From: Hofstenia miamia | Lineage: Eukaryota; Xenacoelomorpha; Acoela | Assembly: GCA_004352715.1 (NCBI GenBank) | Contig: SCFE01000103.1 | Coordinates: forward strand, 23,168-87,167 | Length of the DNA: 64,000 nt | Reading direction: 5' to 3' | Part shown: piece by piece, positions 61,946 through 64,000 of the stretch | Layout of the letters: each line of letters starts with the position of its first letter | How positions within the stretch are numbered: the first letter of the stretch is position 1 | Translations under genes and position numbers: made by a program | The notes under the pieces: generated by a model | What the model was told of the DNA's origin: nothing | The model's database searches: none | Seen by the model: the letters and a program-made list of their open reading frames with translations, nothing else

Positions 61946-62430
61946 ATAAGTTGGACGCTACTTTCAAACCCCTGGAAAAGGTGGAAGCATATGAAATGTT
62001 CATTAATTTTAGATCGTGTGTTCTTAAGCCTGATCAATCGATTAAGGACTTTGTTGACTTTGAATTTCGAGTAACGTGTCTAAACGATCATAATATGGCA
62101 CTTCCAGATGCATCATTGCTGCTGAACTTTTATCCAAAAGTGGTATATCCGATTATGAACGTAAGGTTATCTTGTCATCAAAGGAACTAATACTACTTAA
62201 TATTAAGCAAACATTGCTGCAATCAAATGTGTCATTTAGTGCCCTTCCTAGTGGTTTTTCCGGTTACCTAGTACTGCTGCCATCACCGGCACCGTACAAG
62301 AGATCCAAACAAGACGGCGTATCAAACTGAAGTTGATGTTCACAATGATAGTGATAATCAGACATTTTGGTCCGACGTAGTTCAACAAACCAAAATCAGA
62401 GGGAACGTCAATTTAGTCAACGTCGAGGTN
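61938..62430 (+). pseudogene. Retrotransposon gag-like fragment
   Basis: The plus strand from about 61945 reads LDATFKPLEKVEAYEMFINF, KPDQSIKDFVDFEFRV and LPDASLLLNFY. This is the alpha-helical pattern of a class of LTR-retrotransposon-like gag proteins (LDe.f...... aYe.y..f.r....si.dyi.eFe..... g..LPD..la..LL). A second frame gives SSKELILLNIKQTLL, and RRSSTNQNQRERQFSQRRG at about 62371-62428 is the basic linker. No protease or RT follows. Frames are broken. Confidence 0.45.
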
Positions 62431-62439
62431 AAATCTACC

Positions 62440-62900
62440 GCCTTATAATTCAATTAAATTCCCGGGATTTGCGCATAAACAGAATTCAAGATCTAAAATT
62501 TTTACATGTGTTAAGTATAAGAAAATAGTTTTGAAGAAATCTTTCATTAATGTCGCAATTCGAACCTGGAATTCGCTACCTAAAGAAATTAAAAGCATTG
62601 AAAAATTGAAACCTTTTAAAAAGCATTTAAAAATCTTCCTTAAGCAAAACTATATTTTAGGTACATCATGGTTAGGATTTAAATTTTACAACAATGACTA
62701 TATGATAACTCGTCATTAAAATAGCAATATAAAGTAATTCATCCATAGCCTGTAAGAATTGTTAGTTTTTGTGATGTATGTTGGTTTGTAGATTGGTCAC
62801 TTTTTTGTAATTTATGATGCTATTCAGATAAATTATCAGTTATTGAATTGTAAACATTTATCTGAATATAGAATCTCTTATCTTATCTTATCTTACAGTC
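62440..62900 (+). pseudogene. 3' end of a CR1/L2-like non-LTR element with (TCTTA)n tail
   Basis: KKSFINVAIRTWNSLPKEIK then KLKPFKKHLKIFLKQNYIL (62531-62719) is the C-terminus of this RT type. After about 160 bp of untranslated sequence the copy ends in (TCTTA)n at about 62877-62896, the sort of short simple repeat many CR1/L2 elements carry at their 3' end. Confidence 0.7.
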
Positions 62901-63479
62901 ACATTATTATTGACTATAGGACGTTTTTCTTTGTGTTGAGTCTTGCATTTTTCTTTTACAGGTGCGGGTGGTGGGGACATCATCTCCTGTGTTAGCGGGA
63001 TATAACCATGTGATGGCAGTGGGGTTCTGCATAGTTCATCAANCTGACGTCATGCATGTACTTTTACTAGTTTTTGTGTTATTTATCTTATCTTATCTTA
63101 TCTTATCATGTATGCAAACGCCTTTTTTGGTGACAAAAATTTTTTGCTGAAACTTGCTTTTGCAATTTCAGCAAAAAGCATTTGCAATACAATTATCTTA
63201 TCTTATATACATGTGTTCATTTGTAGCTCAATACTACAAGGAATATTATTATTGAGATAACAAGTATAATTAATTGATTTAATTCTATTTATGATATGAA
63301 TATTCCATGACAAGCTCTTAAATATAAAAACCTACATTTTTAACAGTATCTGAAGAATTAATCTTAGTTTCCATTCCACTATGTTAATCGAATTTGTATC
63401 ATGTAAACAAAATTCCTAACATATGTTTGCATTGAATTTCATTTCATTGTTATTTGCCAAATTTGTGATAGAAATGAAA
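62897..63479. other. Second (TCTTA)n-tailed fragment and AT-rich sequence
   Basis: About 62900-63080 has higher GC and leads into another (TCTTA)n tract at 63080-63107 and a shorter one at 63197-63210, so a second retroelement tail is likely. No protein is visible. Confidence 0.4.
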
Positions 63480-63830
63480 TCAAGTAGTGAATTCAAGTAG
63501 TGAAATTGATCTAGAGAACAATTTAATGTCATAAGCAAAAAGATATGTAATAGTATTCATGCAAAGTTCAGGTAGATCATCTATAAAAAAGTGTAGTAAT
63601 GGATCCAAGATTGAGCTTTGTAATATGGTACTTGGAAAATTTGGATAATTAGATGATACTAAACTGACAATGACTCCTTGCTTATGATCAGCAAAATTTG
63701 ATGACACCACTTCATAAGAATGTATGGGATGCCAAAAGTGTCAAGTTTTTGTTGTAATTTAGAATTACGAAAATTGTCAAAATTCTTCAACAAAATCAAT
63801 GTACATAACAGAAGAATCAGTCAAGTAGAG
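63480..63830 (-). pseudogene. Non-LTR reverse transcriptase fragment (minus strand)
   Basis: The minus strand reads an RT motif A to C segment: KLDTFGIPYILMKW-like (about 63750), SYEVVSSNFADHKQGV, a decayed motif B (TILQSSILDPLLHFFIDDLP in place of SGVPQGSVLGPLLF...INDLP), and YLFAYDIKLFSRSI, where the catalytic FADD has become FAYD. Loss of the catalytic Asp and the frameshifts show it is dead. Confidence 0.7.
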
Positions 63831-64000
63831 TAACCATGGATGGTCAAGGGGGGAGGAACCCCTTGGAAGGTCAGGCAGCACTCCTGGACAATAAGGCTAA
63901 ATGAAAATCGGCGTGTAAAAATGAAATTTTAGGTTCTTGTAACTTTGCTCTCAACAATGTCATGCAATGCAGTAGTATTAATATTAGTGAAGTTTGTTCC
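63831..64000. other. Window end, no gene recognised
   Basis: No coding signal in the last 170 bases. Confidence 0.6.

Overview
The window looks like AT-rich nuclear DNA from an invertebrate animal. It carries a spliced metazoan gene with GT-AG introns, animal transposon families (P element, piggyBac, mariner/Tc1, hAT, Penelope-like, several non-LTR retrotransposons), many microsatellites and assembly gaps. The standard genetic code fits every exon. Intron lengths are extreme: 40 bp and 42 bp at the short end, about 21.8 kb at the long end. I cannot name the species.

The backbone is one plus-strand gene, a TTC7 orthologue (tetratricopeptide scaffold of the plasma-membrane PI4-kinase III-alpha complex). 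Fifteen exons from 6210 to the stop at 49486 join in phase, giving about 650 codons. Judged from the human protein, roughly 160 N-terminal residues should lie further 5'. I could not find them between 1 and 6209, so they are either unrecognised there or before the window.

Intron 3 (8827-16168) holds a decayed piggyBac and a two-exon minus-strand acyl-CoA-binding-domain gene (15483-12597) that looks intact, so a gene is nested inside a gene. Introns 4-7 are mostly AT-rich, with a hAT relic and other fragments. Intron 9 (25072-46841) is a transposon landfill. It contains two copies of a restriction-like-endonuclease non-LTR retrotransposon tied to TAA repeats, a foldback-like TIR element, CR1/L2-like RT fragments, a Penelope-like 3' end with a hammerhead-like motif, and a P-element relic with a THAP domain.

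The first 3.1 kb carries two more fragments of the TAA-associated retrotransposon. Downstream of TTC7 (49487-64000) I see no host gene. It holds non-LTR pieces, a Penelope-like GIY-YIG domain, a mariner with an intact 354-residue transposase inserted into an older Maverick/Polinton-like gene, a duplicated noncoding segment, a gag-like fragment, a Tc1 remnant and minisatellites.

Best candidates for a second look: the retrotransposon copies that all start at TAA repeats, the hammerhead-like motifs in the Penelope tails, the nested acyl-CoA-binding gene, and the mariner-in-Polinton insertion. Exon calls rest on reading-frame and splice-phase continuity and on remembered family sequences; no alignment or search was run.
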